Below are positions 28,101 to 37,479 of a stretch of DNA of 64,000 nt, piece after piece. The stretch is from an uncultured Paracoccaceae bacterium. Lineage in GTDB: Bacteria; Pseudomonadota; Alphaproteobacteria; Rhodobacterales; Rhodobacteraceae. The position numbers and the translations under genes were made by a program. Location of the stretch: contig CANMPK010000002.1 of the NCBI GenBank assembly GCA_947499725.1, positions 124,001 through 188,000 of the forward strand, given 5' to 3'. Each line of letters begins with the position of its first letter. Within the stretch, counting starts at the first letter, position 1. The notes beneath the pieces were generated by a model. That model was not told where the DNA came from. It searched no databases and worked only from the letters and a program-made list of their open reading frames with translations.

Positions 28101-28171
28101 CGCCCTGTCCAATTGCGGTGCCGCCTGCCTTGGCATAGTCATGCCTTCACCTTTGAAAGACCGGAGCCCCT

Positions 28172-28936
28172 ATGACCCAAGCCGAACTGGCCCACGCCTT
28201 TGCCCAGATGCATCAAAAGGGAAATCCTCTGATGCTTTACAACATTTGGGACGCTGGCTCTGCCCGTGTGATCACCGAAGCGGGCGCGCGCGCTGTGGCG
28301 ACCGGCAGTTGGTCTGTGGCGGCCAGCCAAGGGTTTGATGATGGCGAGCAGGTCCCGCTAGAGATCGTTCTGATGACCGCAAGCCGCATTTGCCAAACGG
28401 TGGATGTGCCGGTGTCGGTGGATTTTGAAGGCGCGTATGGGCTAGGGCCAACGGCTGTGTCCACCAATGTCACGCGCCTGTTGAAGCTGGGCGTTGTGGG
28501 GATCAACATTGAAGATCAGGTGATCGGTGGCAAAGGGCTGCATAAGGTCGAAGACCATTGCCGCCGCATCCGTGCAGCACGAGAGGCGGCGACGGAGTTT
28601 GGCGTCGATCTGTTTATCAACGCGCGCACTGATGTGTTCTTACGCGAGGCCAACCGTGATTGGCACGCGGGGCTGATGCCGCAAGCGGTAGAGCGTTTGC
28701 AGGCCTATGCCGAAGCCGGCGCAAGTGGGTTGTTTGTGCCCGGGCTGGTGGACAGTGATCTGATTGCCAGATTGTGCGAAGATTTCGAGCTGCCGATCAA
28801 CGTGCTGCGCGTGGCAGACACAGCGCCTTTGGCGGAATTGGTTGAAACCGGTGTCTCGCGTATCAGCCATGGCCCTGCGCCCTATCGGCAGGCGATCCAT
28901 GACTTGGCGCTGAGCTATATTGCGGGCATGACATAA
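28172..28936 (+). CDS. Isocitrate lyase/PEP mutase superfamily protein
   Basis: The 254-residue TIM-barrel protein has the family markers WDAGSARVITEAGARAVATGSW (26-47), the metal-binding acidic pair in VDFEGAYG (about 87) and GINIEDQ (about 110), and INARTD. Members include oxaloacetate decarboxylases, carboxyvinyl-phosphonate mutase-like enzymes and 2-methylisocitrate lyases; this short form lacks the KKCGH-type lyase loop, so it is probably not an isocitrate lyase. The true substrate is unknown. Confidence 0.8.
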   Translation: MTQAELAHAFAQMHQKGNPLMLYNIWDAGSARVITEAGARAVATGSWSVAASQGFDDGEQVPLEIVLMTASRICQTVDVPVSVDFEGAYGLGPTAVSTNVTRLLKLGVVGINIEDQVIGGKGLHKVEDHCRRIRAAREAATEFGVDLFINARTDVFLREANRDWHAGLMPQAVERLQAYAEAGASGLFVPGLVDSDLIARLCEDFELPINVLRVADTAPLAELVETGVSRISHGPAPYRQAIHDLALSYIAGMT

Positions 28937-28994
28937 GGTCTCAGCGACGGGTGGGTCTGGCTTTGCTATGCTCGCCGAAGCGAAAGGAACACAG

Positions 28995-29489
28995 ATGAAA
29001 ATCGCCTATACGATGACCAAGGGCAAAGGGGATCTGGATCAGATCCTGTATCGCTTTGCTAAGGCGCAAGAAGCGCAGGGCGTGCATGTGTGTGGCGTGG
29101 TTCAGGTGAATTCCGATCGGCCGGATTGTCGGGCCTGCGACATGGATGTGGATGTGATGCCTGATGGGCCGACGATCCGAATTTCGCAAGATTTGGGACC
29201 AGAGGCGCGGGGGTGTCGTTTGGACCCTGCGGCTTTGGAACAGGCGGTGGCCGAAGTGCAAACTCGCTTGAGCGACGATGTGGCTTTGCTGGTGCTGAAC
29301 AAGTTTGGCAAACACGAAGCCAATGGGCGCGGGTTTCGCGACACGATTGGTCAGGCGATGATGCTGGATGTGCCGGTGGTCTGCGGTGTGAACACCTTAA
29401 ACCGTGCTGCATTCGAAGAGTTCTGCGGTGGCGAGGCTCAATATGTCGAGCCAACGCCAGACGCCTTAGACGCTTGGTTTAAGAGCTAA
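28995..29489 (+). CDS. DUF2478 family protein
   Basis: With ATG 28995 (AAAGGA ribosome site) the protein has 164 residues. The pattern IAYTMTKGKGDLDQILYRFA, VCGVVQ, and LLVLNKFGKHEANGRGFRDTIGQA is that of DUF2478, a family thought to have a nucleotide-binding-like fold and often found near molybdate transport genes. No molybdenum gene is nearby here. Function unknown. Confidence 0.75.
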   Translation: MKIAYTMTKGKGDLDQILYRFAKAQEAQGVHVCGVVQVNSDRPDCRACDMDVDVMPDGPTIRISQDLGPEARGCRLDPAALEQAVAEVQTRLSDDVALLVLNKFGKHEANGRGFRDTIGQAMMLDVPVVCGVNTLNRAAFEEFCGGEAQYVEPTPDALDAWFKS

Positions 29490-29494
29490 GCGCT

Positions 29495-30709
29495 TTAGCT
29501 TGGGTTCGCCCAGAACCCTGCGCGGGCACCTTCGGTGAGGGCGAGTACAAGGTGGTAGTGTAGGCGCGAGAGGCCTTCGTTCCACAGCACGTTTCCATCC
29601 ACATCAAGCTGGTTCACATAGGCCGCGCGGCCTGCGAAATATTGGCGGAAGATCACGAGTGCGAGTTCATCGGCTTTGGCTTTGTCGCCGCGGACTGCGT
29701 AGGTTTTGATCACCTCGGTTTGTGGCCAGAGCAGGAACTTTTCTTCGCGCCAGCTTGTATCGCAAGACACCGCATCAAAGGCTGCGCCTTTCATTGGGCC
29801 GGTTTGTTGGAAGCCGTGTTTGTCGGCAAAGTCGAGCATCCGCGCAGCCACGTCTTTCATGGCGGGATCGCCGCCCAGATCGACTTCGCGCAGCAGGAGC
29901 CATGCCCATTCGCATTGGTGGCCAATCTCGCGCCATTGACCGTCGCGGCCTGGGAGTTGTGTGAGATCCGGCGCGATGAATTCGCCGATGGTACCGCTGT
30001 CTGTATCAAAGAAATATTCCAGACCCTTGGCGCGCATAGATTGGGCGCGGGTCAGCCAGATGTCGCGGCCTGTCATCTCGTAAGCCTGCATCGCCGCTTC
30101 GAAGAGGTGCATATGCGGGTTTTGCGCGCGTGGTGGCGCGTCTGGCGCGGTGGGGTCTGGCAGGTTGTCGTGTTCCAGCATCATGCCTGTCACTGGGTCA
30201 TGCAGTGTGGTTTCGACGGCGGCCCAGACCTCTTCCAGTTCGTCCGTGACGTCTTCTTCTAGGTAGAGCTTGCCCCATGTGGACAGGCCCAAAATGACAA
30301 AGCTTTGGTCGTAGCTGGTGGCGAGCAGATCTGTTGCTTCGCCGGTTGGGCCGCCTGTGCCGTTCACGCCGCGGCAGTACAGGCCCGGCGCTTTGCGGAA
30401 AGACCGCACGGCGTCGCGGGCGGCTTTGGCGGCTTCGAAGTGCATTGGGTTGCCGGAGATCAGCGCCATGTGGGAGAGGGTAAATAACAAGCGGCCCTGT
30501 GCCAGAATGGTCTTGCGATTTGGCGTGCCCGGGGAGCCGTCTTCGTGCAGGAAGTCGAAGAAGCCGATGCCATTGTCATCACGGGTGCGCTTGATCCAAC
30601 CGGTGAAAAAGTCGGTCCAGAACCAATCGATCCAATCGGCCGCGCTGGCGGTGTCTGACGGGAAGGTCGTGCAGATTGGGCCGGTCTTTTCGGCTGGATT
30701 ACGTGTCAT
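29495..30709 (-). CDS. AGE family epimerase/isomerase
   Basis: From ATG 30709 (GGAGGG ribosome site) the product has 404 residues. It shows the alpha6/alpha6 barrel pattern of N-acylglucosamine 2-epimerases and mannose/sulfoquinovose isomerases: AQGRLLFTLSHMAL, RNPHMHLFEAAMQAYE (as NPHMHL), GHQCEWAWLLLR and the catalytic-His region KEFLLWPQTEVIK as EKFLLWPQTEVIK. It may isomerise mannose, glucose or related sugars. It lies downstream of znuB, with no clear functional link. Confidence 0.85.
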   Translation of the reverse strand: MTRNPAEKTGPICTTFPSDTASAADWIDWFWTDFFTGWIKRTRDDNGIGFFDFLHEDGSPGTPNRKTILAQGRLLFTLSHMALISGNPMHFEAAKAARDAVRSFRKAPGLYCRGVNGTGGPTGEATDLLATSYDQSFVILGLSTWGKLYLEEDVTDELEEVWAAVETTLHDPVTGMMLEHDNLPDPTAPDAPPRAQNPHMHLFEAAMQAYEMTGRDIWLTRAQSMRAKGLEYFFDTDSGTIGEFIAPDLTQLPGRDGQWREIGHQCEWAWLLLREVDLGGDPAMKDVAARMLDFADKHGFQQTGPMKGAAFDAVSCDTSWREEKFLLWPQTEVIKTYAVRGDKAKADELALVIFRQYFAGRAAYVNQLDVDGNVLWNEGLSRLHYHLVLALTEGARAGFWANPS

Positions 30710-30802
30710 GATGAGGGCCCTCCAAAGTTGGGCGCCACACTTCCATACTAGTAGCCCTGTTTGCAAGCAGGAATTCTAATGCGTGTTTTTGGTTGGGATG
30801 CT

Positions 30803-31600
30803 TTAGCTGAAAGAGGCTCTAACACGGCCCAAAATCAGCGCCGAGACAAAGAGGCCTGCCGCGACGCATACGATGCTTGGACCGGCTGGCGTGTCGTGGA
30901 CATAGCTCATGCGCAGGCCAAGGATGGCAGACAGCGCGCCGAGGGCGGCGGCGATGAGCGCCATGGATTCTGGATTTCGCGCCAAGGGGCGCGCTGCGGC
31001 GGAGGGGATGATCAGCATGGCGACGATCAGTAGAACGCCCACAACTTTGATCGCCACGGCCACCACAACCGCAAGGCAGACCGTGAGGATGAGTTGTTCG
31101 CGGCGCGGATCGATGCCGCTGGCGCGGGCAAGGTCGTCGTTCAAGGTGGCGGTCAGAAGGGCGGACCAGCGATACGCCATAAGACTGATCACCAAAGCGG
31201 CCCCGCCCCAGATCACGATCAGGTCGTTTTTAGACACGGCGAGGATATCGCCAAAGAGATAGCCCATCAGATCAAGCCGCACATGGGGCAGGAAGCTGAC
31301 CGCTACGAGCCCCAGCGCCAAAGCAGAGTGGGCCATGACGCCGAGAAGCGTGTCCATTGCGTAACCGCGACCAGACAAGATGGAGACGGTGACCGCCATG
31401 ATCAGCGCAATGGCGAGCGCCCCTGTGAAGACAGAAATCGACAAGGCGAACGACAGCGCGATGCCGAGAATCGCTGCGTGGCTGGTGGCGTCGCCGAAAT
31501 AGGCCATGCGGCGCCATACGACGAAACAGCCCAAAGGCGCGGCGGCGAGGGCGACGCCGATGCCTGCGAGGGTGGCGCGGATGAGGAAATCATCAAGCAT
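30803..31600 (-). CDS. znuB: Zinc ABC transporter permease ZnuB
   Basis: The 265-residue protein has about eight hydrophobic helices and the ABC-3 family features GCFVVWRRMAYFGDATSHAAILGIA at the start and PSAAARPLA late. The ATG (31600) overlaps the znuC stop codon (TAATG), and the reading frame's apparent earlier TTG lies inside znuC. It forms the inner-membrane channel for zinc with ZnuC; ZnuA is on the other side of the Zur box. Confidence 0.94.
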   Translation of the reverse strand: MLDDFLIRATLAGIGVALAAAPLGCFVVWRRMAYFGDATSHAAILGIALSFALSISVFTGALAIALIMAVTVSILSGRGYAMDTLLGVMAHSALALGLVAVSFLPHVRLDLMGYLFGDILAVSKNDLIVIWGGAALVISLMAYRWSALLTATLNDDLARASGIDPRREQLILTVCLAVVVAVAIKVVGVLLIVAMLIIPSAAARPLARNPESMALIAAALGALSAILGLRMSYVHDTPAGPSIVCVAAGLFVSALILGRVRASFS

Positions 31601-32376
31601 TAGCAGCAACCCTCATCGCAGGAAGTTTCGTCTGTGTTTTTGTCTGTGGTGTCATCTTTGGGCGCATGGTCATGGCTGTGATCATGGTCGTGACGATAGA
31701 GCGCCAAGGCGCCCTGTGTGCCCGTGCCAAAGAGCGCGCGATATTCTGGGGCGGAGGCCACGATATCAGGCGTGCCGTGGCAGCAGACATGGCCGTTCAG
31801 GCAGATCACTCGGTCGCTGGCGCTCATGACGACGTGGAGTTCATGGCTGACCATCAGGATGGCCGCGCCGAGTTCGTCGCGCAGATCAGCGATCAGGCGG
31901 TAAAGCGCGGCGGAGCCGGGTTGGTCGAGGCCCGTGGTTGGCTCGTCCAAGATCAGCAGTTCAGGCTTTTCCAGCAGGGCGCGGGCCAGCAGGACGCGTT
32001 GGAATTGGCCACCAGAGAGCGCAGACATTTGTTTGTCGAGCAGATCATGCGCGCCAACCCGCGCGAGGGCTGCGGCGATGTCGTTGTCATTGCGGCGCGT
32101 CGGCAAGCACAGAAAGCGTTTGGCAGTGATCGGCAGGGTTTGATCAATATGCAGCTTTTGCGGCACATAGCCGATGCGCAGATCGTTTTGCCGTGTAATA
32201 GAGCCTGCTTCGGGCTTAACCGCGCCGATCAAAGCTTTCAACAAAGTGGACTTGCCAGAGCCGTTTGGCCCAACGATTGTGACGATCTCTTTAGGGGCAA
32301 TCGAGAAATCCACGTTGCGTAACGCAACATGGCCGCCCAAGCGGACGGTCATATCTTTTGTCTGAATGAGGGTCAT
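31600..32376 (-). CDS. znuC: Zinc ABC transporter ATP-binding protein ZnuC
   Basis: The 258-residue ATPase shows Walker A GPNGSGKST (36-44), signature ALSGGQFQRV (about 119), Walker B LLILDEPTTGLDQ and the H-loop VSHELHVV. The extra C-terminal tail from about 225 is rich in His, Asp and Cys (HDHDHSHDHA...ETSCDEGCC), which could bind zinc. It overlaps zur by 4 nt (ATGA) and znuB by 1 nt. Confidence 0.94.
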   Translation of the reverse strand: MTLIQTKDMTVRLGGHVALRNVDFSIAPKEIVTIVGPNGSGKSTLLKALIGAVKPEAGSITRQNDLRIGYVPQKLHIDQTLPITAKRFLCLPTRRNDNDIAAALARVGAHDLLDKQMSALSGGQFQRVLLARALLEKPELLILDEPTTGLDQPGSAALYRLIADLRDELGAAILMVSHELHVVMSASDRVICLNGHVCCHGTPDIVASAPEYRALFGTGTQGALALYRHDHDHSHDHAPKDDTTDKNTDETSCDEGCC

Positions 32377-32849
32377 TCGTCAGGTGCCTGACATTTTGGA
32401 CAAAGCCCTTCGGCCTCGACAACCGTGGCTTCGATGGAAAAGCCAATACTGTCTGCCGCTGTGGTCAGGGCTTGGGCTGGTAGGCTTTCGGTTTCCACAA
32501 CCACGTCGCAAGAGCGGCAGATCATGAAGGCAGGCGCATGGTTTTTACCTGGGTGAGAACAGGCGATATAGGCGTTCAGGCGGGCGATCTTATGCACGAA
32601 CCCTTTGGAGACCAGAAAATCCAACGCGCGATAGATAACGGGTGGCTGGCTGCCCAAGCCTTCTTCGGCGAGGGTTGGCAAGATGTCATAAGCCCCAAGC
32701 GCTTTGTGTTCTTCTAGAAGGATTTCTAGAACGCGACGACGGACCGGCGTGAACTTAAGTTTATGCGCGGCGCAATAGGATTCTGCAGCCGCCATGGCTT
32801 CTTCAACGCAATGATCGTGGTTGTGATGATGAAACCCGTGTGGCGCCAT
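32373..32849 (-). CDS. zur: Zinc uptake regulator Zur (Fur family)
   Basis: The 158-residue repressor starts with a His-rich stretch (HGFHHHNHDHC), then a winged helix (PVRRRVLEILLEEHKALGAYDIL, LDFLVSKGFVHKI). The structural zinc cysteines are CRSC and C..C near the end (LCPKCQ). The regulatory-site residues SHPGKNHAP follow the Fur pattern. It heads the zur-znuC-znuB operon opposite znuA and should repress both when zinc is sufficient. Confidence 0.92.
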   Translation of the reverse strand: MAPHGFHHHNHDHCVEEAMAAAESYCAAHKLKFTPVRRRVLEILLEEHKALGAYDILPTLAEEGLGSQPPVIYRALDFLVSKGFVHKIARLNAYIACSHPGKNHAPAFMICRSCDVVVETESLPAQALTTAADSIGFSIEATVVEAEGLCPKCQAPDE

Positions 32850-32873
32850 GCTTCCCTACCTATCGAATTGGGG

Positions 32874-32890
32874 TTGATATATTATAACAT
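32874..32890. promoter_or_regulatory. Zur box between zur and znuA
   Basis: TTGATATATTATAACAT is a 17-nt near-palindrome matching the proteobacterial Zur consensus core TGTTATAWTATAACA. It lies 24 bp before zur and 47 bp before znuA, so it can control both divergent units. Confidence 0.8.
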
Positions 32891-32937
32891 CCTCTTTACA
32901 CGCAAGTCCCTGTTAGAAGCATAACAGAAAGCTCACC

Positions 32938-33984
32938 ATGTTCCTTCGTCTATTGACTGCCACGACCTTGCTGGCAAGCCCTGTTTTGGCAGAAGCGCCA
33001 AAAGTTGTGGCGGATATCGCACCTGTTCACTCTCTTGTTGCACGCGTGATGGAAGGTGTTGGTACGCCTGATGTGCTGCTGCCACCGGGCGCGTCTCCGC
33101 ATGGGTATTCTATGCGTCCGTCTGATGCACAGGCCCTGTCTGACGCGGATCTGGTGATCTGGATGGGTGAAGATCTGACGCCTTGGTTGGAAGATGCGAT
33201 CACGACGCTGTCTGGCGAAGAGAAGGCACTGGAGCTTTTGCATCTTGAGGGCACGCATCTTCTGAAAGGCCGCCATGATGCGGTGTTTGGTGCGGAAGAG
33301 GGTGACGACCATCACGATGATCACAATGATGACGAGCATCACGACGACCATGGTGGAAAAGAAGAGCACCATGACGAGCATCACGACGATGATCACCATG
33401 ATGACGAAAAGCATGACGATCATGATGATCATGACGACCACGGTGACGAACATGATCACCACAACCACGGCGAACATGATCCGCACGCTTGGCTCGACCC
33501 GCATAACGCAGCTTTCTGGGTAGACGCCTTTGCGGCCCGTCTGTCTGAGCTAGACCCTGCGAATGCAGAAACCTATGCGGCTAATGCAAAAGCGGCGAAA
33601 GCAGAAATCGAAGCGGTTGAAGCAAGCGTTGCGGCGACTTTGGAAGGTGCGAAGGACAAGCCTTACGTGGTCTTCCATGATGCGTATCAGTATTTCGAGA
33701 CAGCTTTTGACATTCCGGCGGTTGGTGCGTTGCAACTGTCTGATGCGAGCTCTCCGTCTGCGGGTCGTTTGGCGGCCATCGAAACAGAGATCAAAGAGTA
33801 CAAAGTTGAATGCGTTTTCGCGGAGCCTCAGTTCAATCCACGTTTGGTTGCGACCGTTGCAGGTGACACTGCAAAGGGCTTGGAGCTGGACCCGCTGGGC
33901 GCGAAAATCGAGCCTGGCCCGGCGCTGTACACGGCTTTGTTGACAGATCTGGCGACAACCATTTCCGGTTGCTTGGCTGGCTAA
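32938..33984 (+). CDS. znuA: Zinc ABC transporter substrate-binding protein ZnuA
   Basis: The 348-residue periplasmic protein has a signal peptide (1-18, VLA-EA). Family ligand positions are present: His in PVHSL (about 31), the HAWLDPHNA block after the loop and the later VFHDAYQYF. Between them lies an unusually long His/Asp-rich loop (about 121-186) with almost only H, D, E and G, as expected of ZnuA zinc-sampling loops but at the long end. It is divergent from zur. A hairpin follows the gene. Confidence 0.95.
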   Translation: MFLRLLTATTLLASPVLAEAPKVVADIAPVHSLVARVMEGVGTPDVLLPPGASPHGYSMRPSDAQALSDADLVIWMGEDLTPWLEDAITTLSGEEKALELLHLEGTHLLKGRHDAVFGAEEGDDHHDDHNDDEHHDDHGGKEEHHDEHHDDDHHDDEKHDDHDDHDDHGDEHDHHNHGEHDPHAWLDPHNAAFWVDAFAARLSELDPANAETYAANAKAAKAEIEAVEASVAATLEGAKDKPYVVFHDAYQYFETAFDIPAVGALQLSDASSPSAGRLAAIETEIKEYKVECVFAEPQFNPRLVATVAGDTAKGLELDPLGAKIEPGPALYTALLTDLATTISGCLAG

Positions 33985-34010
33985 GCCCAACCCCACATGA
34001 AAAATCTTAC

Positions 34011-34037
34011 AGAAGGGCCGTGTTCAACGGCCCTTCT
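34011..34037. terminator. Hairpin between znuA and the first glycosyltransferase
   Basis: AGAAGGGCCGT (34011-34021) pairs perfectly with ACGGCCCTTCT (34027-34037). There is no T-run on the plus side, while the minus side shows one. It ends 6 nt before the ATG of the next gene, so it may both weaken read-through from znuA and mask the ribosome site. Confidence 0.65.
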
Positions 34038-34043
34038 CATGTT

Positions 34044-35126
34044 ATGGTGCTTGAAAAACCACAGGCACCTCTTTTGAGACTTCTTTGCATTACAACCGTT
34101 CGGGATGAAGGCCCGTATCTTTTGGAATGGATCGCCCACCATCGTGCGGCGGGGGTCACTGACTTTTTGATTTATTCCAATGATTGTGATGACGGCACTC
34201 AAGACATCCTTAAGGCTTTGCAGATGGCGGGCATTGTGCGCCATATCCAGCATGAGCGGGAAGAGGGGCAATCGATCCAATGGCAGGCTTTGAAAGCCGC
34301 GTGGAAACATCCGCTGTGTAAGAAAGCGGATTGGATTTACGTCACTGATGTGGATGAGTTCATCAATATCAAAGTGGGTGACCATACGTTTGATGCGCTG
34401 ATCAAAGCCTGCTCGCCCGAGGCGGATGCGATTGTGTTGCAGTGGCGCCTGTTTGGGAACAACGATGTGGTTGATCTGGTGGATGCGCCGATGACCGAGC
34501 AGTTCACCCGCGCCATTCCAGAAGATGCGATGTATCCTATCGCTGCGAGCCAATGTAAGACCCTGTTCCAGCCCAATGGGCCGTTTAACATGCTGGGCAT
34601 TCATCGTCCGAAGCAGAAAGAACTGTCTAAATCACGCCGCCCAATCATGGTGGATGGGGCGGGTAGGTTCCTGCCGGAAGACTTCGCCATGTCGCAGGGG
34701 CGGATTTCGATGTACGGCAATCCAGCGGGGCGCAGCCTTGCTGAGATCAACCATTATTCTTTGCGGTCTGCTATGGGGTTTGTGGTGAAACGTGCGCGTG
34801 GTTTACCGAACCGCAAGAAAGACATCGGGCTGAATTACTGGGTGGAACGCAATTTCAATACGGTTGAGGATACCTCGATCGCGGCGATGCGCCCAGCGAC
34901 GTTGGCGCAGTATGAGAAGCTGATGGCCCTGCCTGGTTTGCGCCGCCTGCATGAAGAAGCGCTGGACTGGCATCGCGCACGGTTTGAGTCGTTGATCCAA
35001 GATCCTGCGACGCAAAAGCTGATGACCCAGATTATCACAGCAGGCAGCAGCGCGATTGTGCCAGAAGATTTGCAGAAACGCTTGATCGCGTGGTATCATC
35101 AGGCGCAGAAAAGCCAACAAGATTAA
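34044..35126 (+). CDS. Glycosyltransferase family 2 (PF13704-type)
   Basis: The 360-residue protein starts its GT domain with TTVRDEGPYLLEWIAHHRAAGVTDFLIYSNDCDDGT (about 17-52), the Glyco_tranf_2_4 pattern. The DxD-like metal site is in VTDVDEFINIKVGD (about 99-112). The C-terminal helical part (from about 250) ends in charged residues. It should transfer a sugar to a cell-surface glycan. No clear Shine-Dalgarno is seen. It is paralogous to the C-terminal half of the next gene. Confidence 0.78.
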   Translation: MVLEKPQAPLLRLLCITTVRDEGPYLLEWIAHHRAAGVTDFLIYSNDCDDGTQDILKALQMAGIVRHIQHEREEGQSIQWQALKAAWKHPLCKKADWIYVTDVDEFINIKVGDHTFDALIKACSPEADAIVLQWRLFGNNDVVDLVDAPMTEQFTRAIPEDAMYPIAASQCKTLFQPNGPFNMLGIHRPKQKELSKSRRPIMVDGAGRFLPEDFAMSQGRISMYGNPAGRSLAEINHYSLRSAMGFVVKRARGLPNRKKDIGLNYWVERNFNTVEDTSIAAMRPATLAQYEKLMALPGLRRLHEEALDWHRARFESLIQDPATQKLMTQIITAGSSAIVPEDLQKRLIAWYHQAQKSQQD

Positions 35127-35161
35127 AGCCCAAGCAATGGGCAAGAGCAGGTAGAAGGCCC

Positions 35162-37393
35162 ATGACCGCCTTTCAACATATTACGATTTCACCGCAGACA
35201 ATTGGTCCTGCGGTTCTTTTAGATGCGGTTGCCGTGGATCACGGCGCGCGTTTGTTCTTCGCTGCCCACACCGATGTCGATGGCTTGGCCGCTGGGCCGG
35301 GGACCGTGTTTGACGCGGTTGGCTCGGTTGGGGACGGGGTGATTGTGCAGGCCGCAGGCGTGGAGCGCCCTGTTGTGCAGATTGGCGAGGCACAGAGCGA
35401 TGTGCTCGTCAGCCCAGCGCAATTGGATTTGTTTGCTGGGCTGAACAGCGCGATTGCCGTGCGCAATGGGCAAAGCGCGAAGATCACCTTGGATTGGTTG
35501 CGCTGGCATGCCGAGCATCACGGGCTTGAATCGGCGCTGATTGTGGACCGCGCAAAGCTGGGTGAGAATAGCGCCTATTTGGGTGATTTAGAGACTGAAG
35601 TCGGCTCTATCGATGGGCTAAAGCGCGTGGTGGTGGTGCAGTATGATGCGCCTTTGGGCCAGTTGGATGCACCGGCAGAGCAGCACCCGTTTTCTGCGCC
35701 GGATGCGCCCGGCAAAGACCGAATGGAGATCCCTGACGCTGACCCTTGGCAGGCGCCTTTAGGGCAGCTTGGTCTGTTTGAGATGCTGCGCACGCGGTTC
35801 TTGAATGATGCACGCGCTGTGGCGCAGCTCGACCTAACCGATTTGCTGGTGAAGGCGCGCGGGGCAAATGTGTTTGATCGCGCGCAGGAGGCCAGCAGCG
35901 GGGTGATCACGCTGGTTGGGCATCATTGCTACCCGTGGCGTGTGCGGGATGGCGATGAAGAGCATTTCGCCGATCATATTTGCCGCCAGTTTGATGCGGG
36001 CAAACCGCGGGCCCGTTGGTGTGTCGCGCCGGCTGTTGCGGGTGACGATGCTGTTTGGCGTTATGTGCGCGTGGTGAGGGCTACCCCTGCCCCAAATGAG
36101 CGCGCGCCTTTCTTGCGGTTTATGGGGCTGCGGCATCCGGTGGATTCTGTGTCTAAGATCGTGCCGAAGACCTCGCTGATTGAAGACGAAACCTTGCTGG
36201 CTATGGCGCGTCAGGAATGGGGGCATAAGCCCGTGCGCATGCCGGTGATGGACCCGCCGAAGGTGGATAAGACCAAGAACTCGGTTACGATCATCACCAC
36301 GATGAAAAACGAGGGGCCCTTCATTCTGGAATGGATCGCCTATCATCGGGCCATTGGGGTGGATAACTTCATGGTCTTCACCAATGACTGCACCGATGGC
36401 ACCGATGACTTCCACGATTTGCTGATGGAAAAAGGCATCGTGCAGCACCGCGATAACCCGTTTCGTGACACGGGGCTGAAACCACAGCACGCGGCTTTGC
36501 AGGCGGGTGAGGAAGAAGACATCATCAAGAACGCCGATTGGGTGATCTGCATGGATGTGGATGAGTTCATCAACATCAAGGTGGGTGACGGCACGCTGAC
36601 CGATCTGTTCAAAGCCGTGCCCGATGCCAATATGATCTCGTTGACGTGGCGCTTGTTTGGCAATTCGGACATCCATGAATTCAAAGACGGACCAATCATT
36701 GCAGACTATACGCGCTGCGCCCATGAAATGACGCGCAAGCCGCATCAGGCTTGGGGATTTAAAACTCTGTTCCGCAATATCGGCTTGTTTAAGAAGCTGG
36801 GCGTGCATCGCCCCAAGGGGCTGAATCCGCAGTTGTGGGAAGCGATCAATTGGGTGAATGGCTCTGGCAAGCCGATGCCGAAAGAGTTCTTCCGCAATGC
36901 GTGGCGGTCGACGCAGGAAACCGTTGGCTATGATCTGGTGAGCCTGAACCATTATGCGGTGCGATCTGCTGAGAGCTTTTTAGTGAAACGCGACCGTGGC
37001 CGTGTGAACCACGTGGATCGGGATCAGGGCATGGCCTATTGGTTCCGTATGAACCACAACGTGGGTGAGGATCATTCGATCCAGCGCATGTTGCCGGCCT
37101 TGCAAGCTGAAATGGATCGCCTGCTGGCCGACCCTGATATTCGCGCAATGCATGAGCGTTGTGTCGCCGCACACCGCGCCAAGATCGACGAGCTGAAAGC
37201 GACAGAGAACTACGCCAAGTTCTACAAAGATCTGACCGGAGAGCGGTTGGAACGCTTGTCGAAGTTGCTCCCACATTTCGGGGCGAATGTTTTCTTGGCG
37301 GGGCCAGATGTGGTGCCGGATGAGGTGGCCCTCGCGGATCACCCCGAGGACTATTTCTTTACGGTCGAGCGTCAGGAGACCACGGCGCATTAA
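35162..37393 (+). CDS. Large glycosyltransferase with a degenerate duplicated N-terminal half
   Basis: From ATG 35162 (AGGTAGAAGG ribosome site) the product has 743 residues. The C-terminal part (about 375-720) is a PF13704-like GT2 with TTMKNEGPFILEWIAYHRAIGVDNFMVFTND and DVDEFINIKVGD (464-475). The N-terminal 365 residues lack the metal motif but contain TLDWLRWHAEHHGLESALIVDR, which echoes the ILEWIAYHRAIGVDNFMVF step. This suggests a decayed tandem copy. No other family was recognised in that half. Confidence 0.7.
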   Translation: MTAFQHITISPQTIGPAVLLDAVAVDHGARLFFAAHTDVDGLAAGPGTVFDAVGSVGDGVIVQAAGVERPVVQIGEAQSDVLVSPAQLDLFAGLNSAIAVRNGQSAKITLDWLRWHAEHHGLESALIVDRAKLGENSAYLGDLETEVGSIDGLKRVVVVQYDAPLGQLDAPAEQHPFSAPDAPGKDRMEIPDADPWQAPLGQLGLFEMLRTRFLNDARAVAQLDLTDLLVKARGANVFDRAQEASSGVITLVGHHCYPWRVRDGDEEHFADHICRQFDAGKPRARWCVAPAVAGDDAVWRYVRVVRATPAPNERAPFLRFMGLRHPVDSVSKIVPKTSLIEDETLLAMARQEWGHKPVRMPVMDPPKVDKTKNSVTIITTMKNEGPFILEWIAYHRAIGVDNFMVFTNDCTDGTDDFHDLLMEKGIVQHRDNPFRDTGLKPQHAALQAGEEEDIIKNADWVICMDVDEFINIKVGDGTLTDLFKAVPDANMISLTWRLFGNSDIHEFKDGPIIADYTRCAHEMTRKPHQAWGFKTLFRNIGLFKKLGVHRPKGLNPQLWEAINWVNGSGKPMPKEFFRNAWRSTQETVGYDLVSLNHYAVRSAESFLVKRDRGRVNHVDRDQGMAYWFRMNHNVGEDHSIQRMLPALQAEMDRLLADPDIRAMHERCVAAHRAKIDELKATENYAKFYKDLTGERLERLSKLLPHFGANVFLAGPDVVPDEVALADHPEDYFFTVERQETTAH

Positions 37394-37428
37394 TTCCCCG
37401 CAATTCAAACAAACGCGGCTAAAGACAA

Positions 37429-37456
37429 ATGGAAACAGTATGGTTACACTGTTTCC
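37429..37456 (+). repeat. Perfect hairpin upstream of the DxD glycosyltransferase
   Basis: TGGAAACAGT pairs with ACTGTTTCCA around a short loop, in the 86-bp gap between two glycosyltransferase genes and 24 bp before ATG 37480. No T-run follows. It could be an operator or an mRNA-stabilising stem. Confidence 0.55.
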
Positions 37457-37479
37457 AAATTTGGAACAAAGAGCAGATC

